Positions 25,819 through 32,584 of a stretch of 41,923 bases of DNA are shown in pieces. The translations under genes and the position numbers were made by a program. Position 1 is the stretch's first letter; each line of letters begins with the position of its first letter. Source of the stretch: a virus; the IMG/VR virus record IMGVR_UViG_3300043219_000202, positions 1 through 41,923 of that record; one strand, 5' to 3'. Below the pieces are notes generated by a model. It was given only the letters and a program-made list of their open reading frames with translations. It had not been told where the DNA came from and did not search any database.

Positions 25819-25983
25819 TTAGGCTCCTGCTACAACCATTACTCCGTCACCTAATTGAAAAATCCCGATCACAGGATGAGTAGTAGCATCCAATGTCAGG
25901 ATATAGGCGGCGATCTGTGTCTCCATTACATCCTTATCAGTTCCGTGAAAGAACCTTACTGCTGAGTTAGCATATACGGCCAT
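25819..25983 (-). CDS. Small hypothetical protein (54 residues)
   Basis: ATG at 25983 shares one base with the upstream stop (TAATG). The protein (MAVYANSAVRFFHGTDKDV..., ending GDGVMVVAGA) is beta-rich, without Cys, and its stop is two bases before the next start. Translational coupling on both sides supports it as a real gene. Function unknown. Confidence 0.75.
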   Translation of the reverse strand: MAVYANSAVRFFHGTDKDVMETQIAAYILTLDATTHPVIGIFQLGDGVMVVAGA

Positions 25984-26150
25984 TAGCCATTCTCCTCTAG
26001 CATGTATTTCTTCTCCATGCGATGTTGGGTCTTATGACAGCCTGAACATAGGAACAGGCCGTGACCGTGTTTCTCCACTCTATAAGGTGAGGAGTGGTAT
26101 TCTATTCTTGCTTCGTCTTCCCCCTTCTCGCAATTTTTGCACTTTCTCAC
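25983..26150 (-). CDS. Small HNH-like or zinc-binding protein (55 residues)
   Basis: Start GTG at 26150 with a GGGGGA site. It has CKNC at 4-7 and LFLCSGCHKTQH near 32-43, and EYHSSPYRVEKHGHG between them. The C-x2-C ... H ... C-x2-C-H spacing resembles a reduced HNH/zinc motif. It is the first gene of the late block, beside the noncoding region. Could be a nuclease relic or a small zinc protein. Confidence 0.65.
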   Translation of the reverse strand: MRKCKNCEKGEDEARIEYHSSPYRVEKHGHGLFLCSGCHKTQHRMEKKYMLEENG

Positions 26151-26743
26151 TTTGTCCCCCTACGTTTCTGGCGTTGTAGCGAGTTGCTAAAGCAACTAGC
26201 GATTGTGAAGCATTTGTTGTTGTATCGTAGACTTACAACTGATTGGTTTTGAGTTGGGAGCGAAGTGCTCCAACTGAGTTTTAACGGGCACTTAGGTGCC
26301 CTCGAAACTTGAAACTGCTGTGGTTGGATGTGAGGGTCGTATATATATACTAGGGACCCTTTCGAACTTTGGGGTGTACCCCCTATCAACTCGTTCAGAT
26401 ATCCGTACTTGAATATATAAATCATTATAAGTGTAGGCTACTGTTGCTGCCGTCTAGTAGTAGGACTGTGAACCCCCATAAGGGGTGAACCCTTCGTGAG
26501 ATTACGTGCTACGCACTAATTAGTGAAGCTTTGCTTCACGAGATTAACCATATAGCTGGCTCTCAGCGTCATTCAGTGTACTATACGGTGTATCCTTCAG
26601 TCTGTAGTAGGGCTTATACTCTACGGTGGAGACATAGCATAATAGGTAATGATAACAACTAAGTACAAATCAGCATCACTCAGTGTATGATCGCTGCCAC
26701 TCGAAGGCTATGGGATAACCAGCTGATGAAAAGACATGGTGAT

Positions 26744-26762
26744 GTGTGGTATAATGCCACAC
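26744..26762 (+). promoter_or_regulatory. 19-bp dyad enclosing a TATAAT box
   Basis: GTGTGG-TATAATG-CCACAC: perfect six-base arms around seven bases that contain a -10 box at 26750-26755, with TGG just before it (extended -10). The -35 is weak. Nearly the same sequence (18 of 19) forms the core of the terminator at 39106-39124 on the minus strand. It may be a promoter with a built-in operator or an RNA hairpin. Confidence 0.55.
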
Positions 26763-26841
26763 TTGTGAGTTCTACTGTGAAAGAATGGCTGTAGATGTAC
26801 AGTATGATTGACTACTATTAGACCGTAGGAAAGTACTACAT

Positions 26842-26860
26842 GTGTAGTATAATCCTACAC
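26842..26860 (+). promoter_or_regulatory. Second 19-bp dyad enclosing TATAAT
   Basis: GTGTAG-TATAATC-CTACAC: same 6-7-6 layout as 26744-26762, with TATAAT at 26848-26853. Two compensating changes keep the arms paired, suggesting that pairing or twofold symmetry is what matters. Confidence 0.55.
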
Positions 26861-27017
26861 CTACTGATATGGGTATGTACTTGGGAGCTTGCGCTCCTAG
26901 CAACATGGATGTCCTTATTCCTCTGTATTGTGAAGGGCTTGTGTATGATACTGGATGTCCTACTGTACTGCTACATAGGCTATATTACTAGGTCTTACGA
27001 TACCTAGATTCAGGTGA

Positions 27018-27254
27018 TCAGAGATCACATGCTACTGGCTTTGTATTGTGGGAAAGAGTAAAGCTTCTCAGCTCATCATGTCTGAGTGTTTCATCTGCGA
27101 AGTGATCGAAGATGATACTGTTCGTTTCATGTATTCGGCTACTCAGGTGGTCACTGCCATCCTCTAGCTTGTTGACTCTCTTATGCAGTGAGTAGTTGTA
27201 CGCAGTCTGAGCTATCAGACCTGCGCTAAGTGCTATGATTAGTATTGTACTCAT
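27018..27254 (-). CDS. Small membrane-anchored protein
   Basis: 78 residues. One N-terminal membrane segment (STILIIALSAGLIAQTAYNYSL) followed by a soluble coiled-coil-like part (HKRVNKLEDGSDHLSSRIHETNSIIFDHFADETLRHDELRSF). This layout is shared by inner-membrane spanins and some phage membrane proteins, but no lysis partner is seen nearby. A GGGGGA site precedes the ATG. Confidence 0.65.
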   Translation of the reverse strand: MSTILIIALSAGLIAQTAYNYSLHKRVNKLEDGSDHLSSRIHETNSIIFDHFADETLRHDELRSFTLSHNTKPVACDL

Positions 27255-27263
27255 TGTTTCCCC

Positions 27264-27347
27264 CTACTGGTTGACTAGACTCTTTATCTGTTGTCTTACT
27301 ACTAAGGTTATAAGAAGGAAGATGATTAACCCGGCGATTAGATACAT
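27264..27347 (-). CDS. 27-residue single-pass membrane peptide
   Basis: ATG at 27347 with an AAGGAG site that overlaps the end of the upstream gene. The peptide is one membrane segment (YLIAGLIIFLLITLVV) followed by a short basic tail (RQQIKSLVNQ). Ends ten bases before the next start. The good ribosome site, tight spacing and composition support it. Confidence 0.65.
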   Translation of the reverse strand: MYLIAGLIIFLLITLVVRQQIKSLVNQ

Positions 27348-27349
27348 CC

Positions 27350-27598
27350 CTACTCCTTATCGTATAAGCACTCTCCGTTCTTGCAGACCATGGGACGCTT
27401 CTCATAGATGCTGCACTCATTGTCCTCTAGGTGAGGGCATGGATACGGCACTTCGACGTACAGTAGCTTGTTCTGCTTGCTGACTCGAGGCTTGAGGCCT
27501 CTCACCATCAACCATTGTATAATGTATTGGTCTGGTTTCCACCCTAAGGGGAGAGTAATGAACTGACAACAGTCACCACAGCGTTTACAGCTACTCAT
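27350..27598 (-). CDS. CxxCxxCC metal-chelating protein (YkgJ-like)
   Basis: 82 residues. Cys4, Cys7, Cys10 and Cys11 form CKRCGDCC; later PCPHLEDNECSIYEKRPMVC places Cys54, Cys62 and Cys72, the order typical of the YkgJ/CxxCxxCC family thought to bind zinc or an iron-sulfur cluster. FliB-like lysine N-methylases contain the same region, but this protein is only the short domain. Overlaps the next upstream gene by eight bases. Confidence 0.85.
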   Translation of the reverse strand: MSSCKRCGDCCQFITLPLGWKPDQYIIQWLMVRGLKPRVSKQNKLLYVEVPYPCPHLEDNECSIYEKRPMVCKNGECLYDKE

Positions 27599-27800
27599 TA
27601 ACTGGAAATTGAGAAAACTTCGAGACTGCCTTCCAGCCGTAGTCTATCTTACAGTTGTCACACCGGAAGATTACAGCTACATAGTACCTCTTCATGGTGT
27701 CAATGCTACAGTAATAGTCGTCGGCGCCGGGAATGATGTCCTCTAGGATGGCATGCTCTCTCATGCAGAGCTCTTGTTTGCACTTACTACAGACGTACAT
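27591..27800 (-). CDS. Small zinc-ribbon protein
   Basis: 69 residues: CSKCKQEL at 4-11 and RCDNCKIDYGW near 46-56, a CxxC...CxxC zinc ribbon with a C-terminal beta strand (VIFRCDNC). Coupled by overlap to the CxxCxxCC gene. No named family. Confidence 0.8.
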   Translation of the reverse strand: MYVCSKCKQELCMREHAILEDIIPGADDYYCSIDTMKRYYVAVIFRCDNCKIDYGWKAVSKFSQFPVNE

Positions 27801-28160
27801 TTATTCTTCCCCTACGGTAAAGCCTACTCCGTCTGGTGTAATGTACACTTTTTGAAAGAGCTTATTGACCTGTTCCACTATCCTCTCGTCACCCTCCCAA
27901 TAGGGATGGGTAGGATCGTGCATAACCTCGAAGATCTTCTCTCTTATAGCCATTTGTTCCAGGAGAGGTTCTTTCTTCTCATCGACTATAATTCTGCCGG
28001 AGTCTTTGAGAAGATCGAGGATGACTCTTGCTTCTGCTAAATTGCCACCTTCGAAGATATTAGGCAGAAGCTTGCCATAATTCTTGAACTGTGCGAGGAC
28101 CATCTTTGCGATCTCGGGTGAAAAGCCTTCTGGTAAATCTCGTGTTGGTAATGTATTCAT
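27801..28160 (-). CDS. Hypothetical helical protein
   Basis: 119 residues. EKIFEVMHDPTHPYWEGDERIVEQVNKLFQKVYITP resembles a stretch found in phage scaffold or assembly proteins (HPYWEGD is a frequent motif there, and the scaffold here ends with a comparable KHPYHTGD sequence). No family assigned. It follows the bS21 gene, 1 bp between. Confidence 0.65.
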   Translation of the reverse strand: MNTLPTRDLPEGFSPEIAKMVLAQFKNYGKLLPNIFEGGNLAEARVILDLLKDSGRIIVDEKKEPLLEQMAIREKIFEVMHDPTHPYWEGDERIVEQVNKLFQKVYITPDGVGFTVGEE

Positions 28161-28161
28161 G

Positions 28162-28389
28162 TTAACCCCCGTGGACTAGTATTGTTGTACTTCTCTTCTT
28201 TGATTCGTTGTGTTTAGTAGCGTTGAATCTGGCCCTGCGCTTCTTGCTCCTTCTCTTCTCAGAAGGCTTAACAAAGCCTCTCTTGCGCTCTACTACAGCT
28301 TTGAGTATCCCGTCCTTATCGCACTTCTTGCGGAACTTCTTGAGGGCTTGCTCGAATGAAGAGAATTCAGAGGGAACTACATATGTCAT
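28162..28389 (-). CDS. rpsU: Ribosomal protein bS21 homologue
   Basis: 75 residues, close to the bacterial length. SFEQALKKFRKKCDKDGILK (11-30) and KPSEKRRSKKRRARFNA (41-57) match the S21 family order: the FE.ALRRFKR..EK.G.L start, then KP..KRKRK basic helix. bS21 contacts the 30S platform near the anti-Shine-Dalgarno site and helps translation initiation. Several phages, mostly larger ones, carry copies thought to replace or compete with the host protein. Here it is in the small-gene block between membrane and unknown proteins, with a hairpin (28406-28430) just upstream of its ribosome site. Confidence 0.9.
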   Translation of the reverse strand: MTYVVPSEFSSFEQALKKFRKKCDKDGILKAVVERKRGFVKPSEKRRSKKRRARFNATKHNESKKRSTTILVHGG

Positions 28390-28405
28390 AGGAGTCCTGA
28401 GAAGA

Positions 28406-28430
28406 GGGGCAGAGCGACCAACTCTGCCCC
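28406..28430 (-). promoter_or_regulatory. Hairpin in the leader of the bS21 gene
   Basis: Nine-base perfect arms (GGGGCAGAG / CTCTGCCCC) around a seven-base loop. On the minus strand it is followed by a pyrimidine-rich run (TCTTCTC), not a clean U tract, and then by the AGGAC/ATG region of the bS21 gene 16 bases away. It may be an attenuator or a translational control element. Confidence 0.65.
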
Positions 28431-28450
28431 ATGGTACGAGGAGGAACGCA

Positions 28451-28645
28451 TTAAAGTATTAAGATGATTATCCCACCAATAATGAAAGGAGAAAGCATTG
28501 GAAGTACTGTCCAGCAGAACTTCTTGAAGGGAGTGAGTCTAGCATACCATGTGTCATAGTCCATACCTTGTCCTGCGCCTGACATGGTCGCGTAGTGCGC
28601 CTTACGTCCTAGGTGTGGCTCTTTACACTGTTGGCATTCTCTCAT
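28451..28645 (-). CDS. Small zinc-binding membrane protein
   Basis: 64 residues. CQQCKEPHLG near 4-13 could form half a zinc knuckle, then a Gly/Tyr-rich linker, and a C-terminal hydrophobic segment (FCWTVLPMLSPFIIGGIIILIL) likely to be a membrane anchor. Family unknown. Confidence 0.65.
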   Translation of the reverse strand: MRECQQCKEPHLGRKAHYATMSGAGQGMDYDTWYARLTPFKKFCWTVLPMLSPFIIGGIIILIL

Positions 28646-28655
28646 TATTACCCCT

Positions 28656-28841
28656 TTAGTGGATGCGCGATATCTTGAGGAGTTCTTTCAGCTTGTGCGT
28701 GACATCTATTGTGCCACCACCCTGAAATATGATCTGAACGTAGCCATTCTTCTCCTCTAACTGTTGCACTAAATCTAAATTGATGTAGATCTGAGCTACC
28801 TGGCCAGAGCCTACTTGTTTTTTAACCTTTACTAAGTTCAT
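28656..28841 (-). CDS. Small hypothetical protein (61 residues)
   Basis: Beta-rich pattern: NLVKVKKQVGSGQVAQIYINLDLVQQLEEKNGYVQIIFQGGGTIDVTHKLKELL. The INLDLVQQLE ... VQIIFQGGGTIDV layout recalls short FlbD-like or DNA/RNA-binding folds, but no firm family. Its ATG lies within the 3' end of the 47-residue gene (20-base overlap), with a GGGGGAAGGT site. Confidence 0.6.
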   Translation of the reverse strand: MNLVKVKKQVGSGQVAQIYINLDLVQQLEEKNGYVQIIFQGGGTIDVTHKLKELLKISRIH

Positions 28842-28965
28842 TACCTTCCCCCTGTTCTATGATTGCTTTAAGTTGTTCTTCTATAGCGCGGAATCTTTCT
28901 TCATACATCTTACGCTCTAAGGCCTTTGTCTTCAGGAAGTACTCTTTGGTTACTACTTCTGCCAT
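28822..28965 (-). CDS. Small helical protein (47 residues)
   Basis: ATG at 28965 with an AGGGGGAC site. Sequence is a long charged helix (EVVTKEYFLKTKALERKMYEERFRAIEEQLKAI), coiled-coil-like, and it overlaps the next gene by 20 bases. First gene after the conserved motif at 29065-29094. Confidence 0.65.
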   Translation of the reverse strand: MAEVVTKEYFLKTKALERKMYEERFRAIEEQLKAIIEQGEGNELSKG

Positions 28966-29064
28966 CTGTCCCCCTTTACACTAAAGTGTTCGGCCTCCAT
29001 CCCGGCCGACTAGGCTACAATGCCCCCAACCCTCCCTCCTCCTGACCTTTCGTAGTCACCACGA

Positions 29065-29094
29065 TGAGAGTGTTTTCCTCTCATAGGCATAACA
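29065..29094 (-). promoter_or_regulatory. Conserved 30-bp leader/promoter motif, copy A
   Basis: On the minus strand it begins TGTTATGCCTATGA and ends AACACTCTCA, and matches 39200-39229 on the plus strand at 29 of 30 positions. Its second half forms a 6-7-6 hairpin (TGAGAG / CTCTCA). Copy A lies in the 140-bp gap between the sigma-like gene and the 28965 gene. Confidence 0.7.
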
Positions 29095-29106
29095 GACCGT
29101 CCACAT

Positions 29107-29622
29107 TTAGAAGTACTTGGAGAGGTCCGTTCCACCTATCATCTCACAGTGTTCTGCAAGCTTTTGTAATCCTTTAGTTATTAGCCTGCCAACAGTCTGA
29201 CGAGAGATATTCATTTGTCTCGCAGTCTCAGCTTTTGTAACCCCCCCCATAATTACAAGCCTTACAGCTTTCTGTTGACGCGGAGGTAATGCCTCTACTG
29301 CTGCTCGCATGAGGTCCTCCATTATTCTGTCTGAGAGTACCTCTTCCTTTCGAGTTAGCTCTTCCTCTATGGTGTCGGCATCCGAGTCTGGCGCACCATA
29401 AGTTGGGGACTTCTTGTTCTTTATAGCATTGTATTCCTCCAACTCATCGAGAGGGACAGTCATCTTAAATGGTGTATTGTAGTTGCGGTCCATATAACCT
29501 AGGACATTTAGCGCGTCGGTAGACTTACACTCTATGAATCCCTTAGGATTCATCTCGTTGTCTTTGTACCACTGCTCTATTTCTGCTTCGGTCATATCTT
29601 CTAGTGGTCTAGGGTTATCCAT
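29107..29622 (-). CDS. Sigma factor region 4-like regulator
   Basis: 171 residues from the ATG at 29622 (GGAGG site in the previous gene's end; overlap of eight bases). Residues 104-157 match sigma region 4 / LuxR-type HTH: LMRAAVEALPPRQQKAVRLVIMGGVTKAETARQMNISRQTVGRLITKGLQKLAEHC, including the ALPPRQ and SRQTVGRL parts that contact DNA or core polymerase. No region 2 is visible, so it is not a full sigma factor. As the phage has no RNA polymerase, it may steer host RNA polymerase to phage promoters; that is inference. Confidence 0.8.
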   Translation of the reverse strand: MDNPRPLEDMTEAEIEQWYKDNEMNPKGFIECKSTDALNVLGYMDRNYNTPFKMTVPLDELEEYNAIKNKKSPTYGAPDSDADTIEEELTRKEEVLSDRIMEDLMRAAVEALPPRQQKAVRLVIMGGVTKAETARQMNISRQTVGRLITKGLQKLAEHCEMIGGTDLSKYF

Positions 29623-30220
29623 CGATCGTTTCCTCCAGGTACATCGTACCATCTTCAGTCTTTACGTGCTTGAACGTACCCTCTGTGGGCTCTATCTTAC
29701 GATAGTTGAGAAGTTCCTTTACATGCTTCCAAGCACGCTTACCTTGAACTGCTTGGTGAACTGTGCCACTGCTTACCCCGTACATTTTGCCTATCTCAAT
29801 ATAGCTCTTGCCCTCGAGGTGGTATAGCTCTCTACATCTTACGACAGAAGGTTCTGTAAGCTTTGATTCTACTCTCCTCCTACCTACAGGCATCCTATTA
29901 TCTCTATGGGACATATGTATATTCTCCTGCTGGGTGATGTAGACGAGGTCATCCACATGAACGCATATAGGATTGTGACACTTGTGAGCGATAACCATCA
30001 GCTTGCCATCTTCGTTCCTCTTAGGTATCTCTACCTTGTGGTGTAGTGAATAGATGATCCGCGCGGCAACGTACCAGGCACCTCTCAAGAAGTACTGCCC
30101 TCTATTCTGCGTATTTACCTTTCCTTTCCAGATGTGGCAGCCTTGAGCGTTGGGAGCACCCGGAAGCCGTTCTTCAAATCGTTCGATCTCTTCATTGGTC
30201 ATTTCTTGATAGAATTCCAT
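29615..30220 (-). CDS. HNH endonuclease with C-terminal helix-turn-helix
   Basis: 201 residues. GCHIWKG at 27-33 and AHKCHNPICVHVDDL at 78-92, with QENIHMSHRDNRMPVGRR after it, form the HNH_3 type of phage homing nuclease. Residues 118-162 (ESKLTEPSVVRCRELYHLEGKSYIEIGKMYGVSSGTVHQAVQGKRAW) are a helix-turn-helix that probably sets DNA site choice. It lies just upstream of the sigma-like gene. Confidence 0.9.
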   Translation of the reverse strand: MEFYQEMTNEEIERFEERLPGAPNAQGCHIWKGKVNTQNRGQYFLRGAWYVAARIIYSLHHKVEIPKRNEDGKLMVIAHKCHNPICVHVDDLVYITQQENIHMSHRDNRMPVGRRRVESKLTEPSVVRCRELYHLEGKSYIEIGKMYGVSSGTVHQAVQGKRAWKHVKELLNYRKIEPTEGTFKHVKTEDGTMYLEETIDG

Positions 30221-30374
30221 GGTCTTTCCTCCTCGTTCGTTGTTGTGTGAGAAAACACTTAAAAGCTTACCTATTCAACCGTAATAGTAAAGGAAGAGCG
30301 ATAGAAAAACTACATATGATAAATTTGACATAAGCAAATAGTTTACCTGGACCCGTACATCTGAGGCTTTGGTT

Positions 30375-30791
30375 TTAGTGTTCCATCCGCCCTTCGGGCT
30401 GCAGTGCTAGCAAAGGTGTTGGGGTGTGCCCCCTTTCCCATGCAAGACAAGCCTCTCTCCACCATGGGAGAGGGTCATTGTGGGTATGGTTCTCTGGAAG
30501 CCTCTGAAAGCAGCCACGGGCCACCTTGTAACGAGTCTCCTCGTCTCCATACCTATACTCTACTATCATTTCACGTATAGCTTCTGCATTCTCGAGCGTC
30601 ATGCCTAGAAACTCATGACAGTACTCAGCAAAGGTATAGCCCTTGTCTAGTCCACCGAACTCCATTAAGGTACGGCCCTTAAACCAGCGGTCAAGGCTAG
30701 CAGAGTCTCCTACGAACTCCTTCTGGCGCTTAATGCTGAAGTAATCTCTAATGGTAGCTAGTAATATGCGGTAAAACAGATTGTCTTCCAT
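30375..30791 (-). CDS. Hypothetical protein (138 residues)
   Basis: Mixed helical sequence with Trp and aromatic residues (RDYFSIKRQKEFVGDSASLDRWFKG, then EYCHEFLGMTLENAEAIREMIVEYRYG). The C-terminus (LPWWREACLAWERGHTPTPLL) is Trp-rich. No family recognised. Downstream lies a 154-bp gap without a gene, which holds an AT-rich stretch but no promoter I would name. Confidence 0.6.
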   Translation of the reverse strand: MEDNLFYRILLATIRDYFSIKRQKEFVGDSASLDRWFKGRTLMEFGGLDKGYTFAEYCHEFLGMTLENAEAIREMIVEYRYGDEETRYKVARGCFQRLPENHTHNDPLPWWREACLAWERGHTPTPLLALQPEGRMEH

Positions 30792-30798
30792 ACGTCAC

Positions 30799-31074
30799 CT
30801 ATATCTTAACACATCGTTTGGGGTCTATATACATTGTTCTACCGTGATCGGTAAGGATGGTGAGTCTGAACCTCTTGGTCTCAGCCTCCCATGTAGCTCC
30901 TACTACTGTGGCCCTGCGTAGCTTCCCACTGGTTGCATATACCACACTGTCATTGGGATCGAGCGATGTACCTGCATAGTCCTTGATGTCATAGTGGCCG
31001 TGAAGCATGTAAAAGACTCTATCTTGGTCTGACATTCCTGCTGCTTTAAGCCTTTCTGACATTGAGTCCTTCAT
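30799..31074 (-). CDS. Hypothetical protein (91 residues)
   Basis: 91 residues. The C-terminal half is beta-rich: VVYATSGKLRRATVVGATWEAETKRFRLTILTDHGRTMYIDPKRCVKI, looking like a small SH3-like or OB-like fold, but no family is certain. It follows the 84-residue gene after a 164-bp gap without a gene. Confidence 0.6.
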   Translation of the reverse strand: MKDSMSERLKAAGMSDQDRVFYMLHGHYDIKDYAGTSLDPNDSVVYATSGKLRRATVVGATWEAETKRFRLTILTDHGRTMYIDPKRCVKI

Positions 31075-31238
31075 TCATTGTCTCCTCCGTCTAGTCCTAC
31101 TGGGCCATCCATTTGTAGCTTAAACTACTCCTGTAGTAAAAGCATCTCCTATCCTATACCATTCGTACGTGTTCTGGTAGTTGGGCTGGTATCTTTTAGT
31201 GCACTTTCTTCTATTAATCGTGTATGGGGCCTGGGGCC

Positions 31239-31493
31239 CTATCCCTCTACTATGCTCTTTAGGTGGTATACATACCCTTCTCGGCTGGGTCCTGTGTATT
31301 CGAAGACTGCTGTCTTGATGGGTACTGGCTCTGCTTCTTCTTCTTCTGCTCTGTGCAGGAAACGTAAACAGGCTCCAACCATGGGTAGTTCTTCCATCAT
31401 AGCTAAGTGATAGAAGGGAGGAGGGGCGGAGAAGGTAGTGGCTATCCTTGTTATCTCGTACTGTCCTAAGCATAGCTTTATTGTTAGTGACAT
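31239..31493 (-). CDS. Hypothetical protein (84 residues)
   Basis: Start chosen at the ATG at 31493 because of an AAAGGAG site; it overlaps the end of the GT4 gene by ten bases. Sequence MSLTIKLCLGQYEITRIATTFSAPPPFYHLAMME, then an acidic Glu-rich centre. No family recognised. Last member of the glycan cluster operon by spacing. Confidence 0.55.
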   Translation of the reverse strand: MSLTIKLCLGQYEITRIATTFSAPPPFYHLAMMEELPMVGACLRFLHRAEEEEAEPVPIKTAVFEYTGPSREGYVYHLKSIVEG

Positions 31494-32575
31494 GATAAGT
31501 ACTCCTTTATAAGTTTCTCTCTGTCCTTTGGGTAAGTAAGAAGAGGTATTAGCCACGCGAAGTTCTGCACAGTCTCCTCTATACTGTTGTTTTTTGCAAC
31601 ACTTTCTGCAATGAGGTCTCTCGGCGTAGGTGTCTGTAGTAACTGATGAATTGCATCTGCTATGTCACTAGGGGTGTTGCTTTTTGCAACACTTCTTGTG
31701 TCTCTGACCCACTGTGGATATCTACCTCCACCATCAGAGATAGATAGAAGTGCTACACCACACGCCATGGACTCTAGTACACAGCGGTCATTGAGACCGC
31801 TTGCATGATGTGCGAATATACGGGACCTCTGGTAGATTTGTGCTAGCTTTGACCTGTCTACATAGCCTGGAAGAGCGACTTTCATTCCTTCTGCCTCTAT
31901 CATCTTGAACATTCTGTCCGTCTGAGTTGACCTACGGTAAGCCCCAGGTATGACACAGCATAGGTCTTTACCATACTTCTTCTTGTATTCCAGAACGGCG
32001 TCTACGGTCCTCCACTGTTGTTTAAGGTCGAATATCTTGGAAGCTCCTATACAGATGTCGTAAGATAACCGTGCGTCTTCTGAGGGTTTGAATACCTCGG
32101 TGTTGATCGGCTTGTTCCATGGAAGGTATAACTTTCCCCTCTTTGACATCAGCTTTCCCTCGTGTAGTATAATATCCCACTGTGGCCAGAATCCTCTCGG
32201 TGTGCCAGCACTGTAGTATATGTGCCAATAGTCTTTTAGATCGTTTAAAGGCTCTATCCACCACCTGTATCCTCCACGCCAATATAGTATATCATCAGGC
32301 CTCAGGAAGTCTTTAAGAATCGCCACAGAAGGCATAACCATGCACTTTAAGCGGCCTAGGTCTCTAAGACCGGCTCCTCTGGCCGACTCGATCACTACGA
32401 GGATCTCGTCTACAACACCACGCTCTAGGAGAGCCTCTAAAAGGAGTGGGTGACCGTCTGTAGCGAAGTCCACTGTGAGCCATGAGTTGACAGCTTCGTT
32501 CTGCAGCCACTTTGTGGCATCTGTCCCGGGCTTGGAGTTCAATGACTTGTGGATGTAGATCAGGCGTTTCCCCAT
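31484..32575 (-). CDS. Glycosyltransferase, GT4-like (GT-B)
   Basis: 363 residues. The C-terminal domain carries NDRCVLESMACGVALLSISDGG at 262-283, the typical E-x7-E nucleotide-sugar binding region of GT4-type enzymes, preceded by VALPGYVDRSKLAQIYQRSRIFAHHASG. The N-terminal part (IYIHKSLNSKPGTDATKWLQ) is divergent. It should transfer a sugar from a nucleotide donor, substrate unknown. Belongs to a run of glycosyltransferases, ten bases from the next one. Confidence 0.85.
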   Translation of the reverse strand: MGKRLIYIHKSLNSKPGTDATKWLQNEAVNSWLTVDFATDGHPLLLEALLERGVVDEILVVIESARGAGLRDLGRLKCMVMPSVAILKDFLRPDDILYWRGGYRWWIEPLNDLKDYWHIYYSAGTPRGFWPQWDIILHEGKLMSKRGKLYLPWNKPINTEVFKPSEDARLSYDICIGASKIFDLKQQWRTVDAVLEYKKKYGKDLCCVIPGAYRRSTQTDRMFKMIEAEGMKVALPGYVDRSKLAQIYQRSRIFAHHASGLNDRCVLESMACGVALLSISDGGGRYPQWVRDTRSVAKSNTPSDIADAIHQLLQTPTPRDLIAESVAKNNSIEETVQNFAWLIPLLTYPKDREKLIKEYLSCH

Positions 32576-32584
32576 GTTCTCCTC

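Larger units (their letters stand above)
26151..27017. other. Noncoding control region, about 870 bp
   Basis: No convincing gene on either strand. It holds many small dyads: 26182-26197 (AGTTGC/GCAACT), 26252-26274 (nine pairs with one bulge), 26286-26301 (GGGCAC/GTGCCC), 26523-26539 (GTGAAGC/GCTTCAC), 26744-26762, 26842-26860, and 26884-26897. A near-repeat of about 17 bases recurs (CAGCRTCAYTCAGTGTA, around 26570 and 26672). It lies between the early/accessory genes and the late block, so late promoters, an origin or a noncoding RNA are possible. Confidence 0.75.

Noticed and set aside
26147-26425. Minus-strand frame of 92 residues in the noncoding block
   Set aside because: No good ribosome site; composition is unlike the neighbouring genes, and it runs through several dyads. 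Treated as noncoding.
26151-27017. tRNA gene in the noncoding block
   Set aside because: I looked for the T-loop GTTCRA sequence with matching acceptor arms and found none on either strand.
29023-29045. G-rich run on the minus strand as a possible G-quadruplex
   Set aside because: Only three runs of three or more G are present with one GG run; support is too weak without a folding test.
31120-31473. Minus-strand frame of 117 residues
   Set aside because: Overlaps the better supported 84-residue gene (31239-31493), which has an AAAGGAG site; the sequence is Ser/Arg-rich without domain character.
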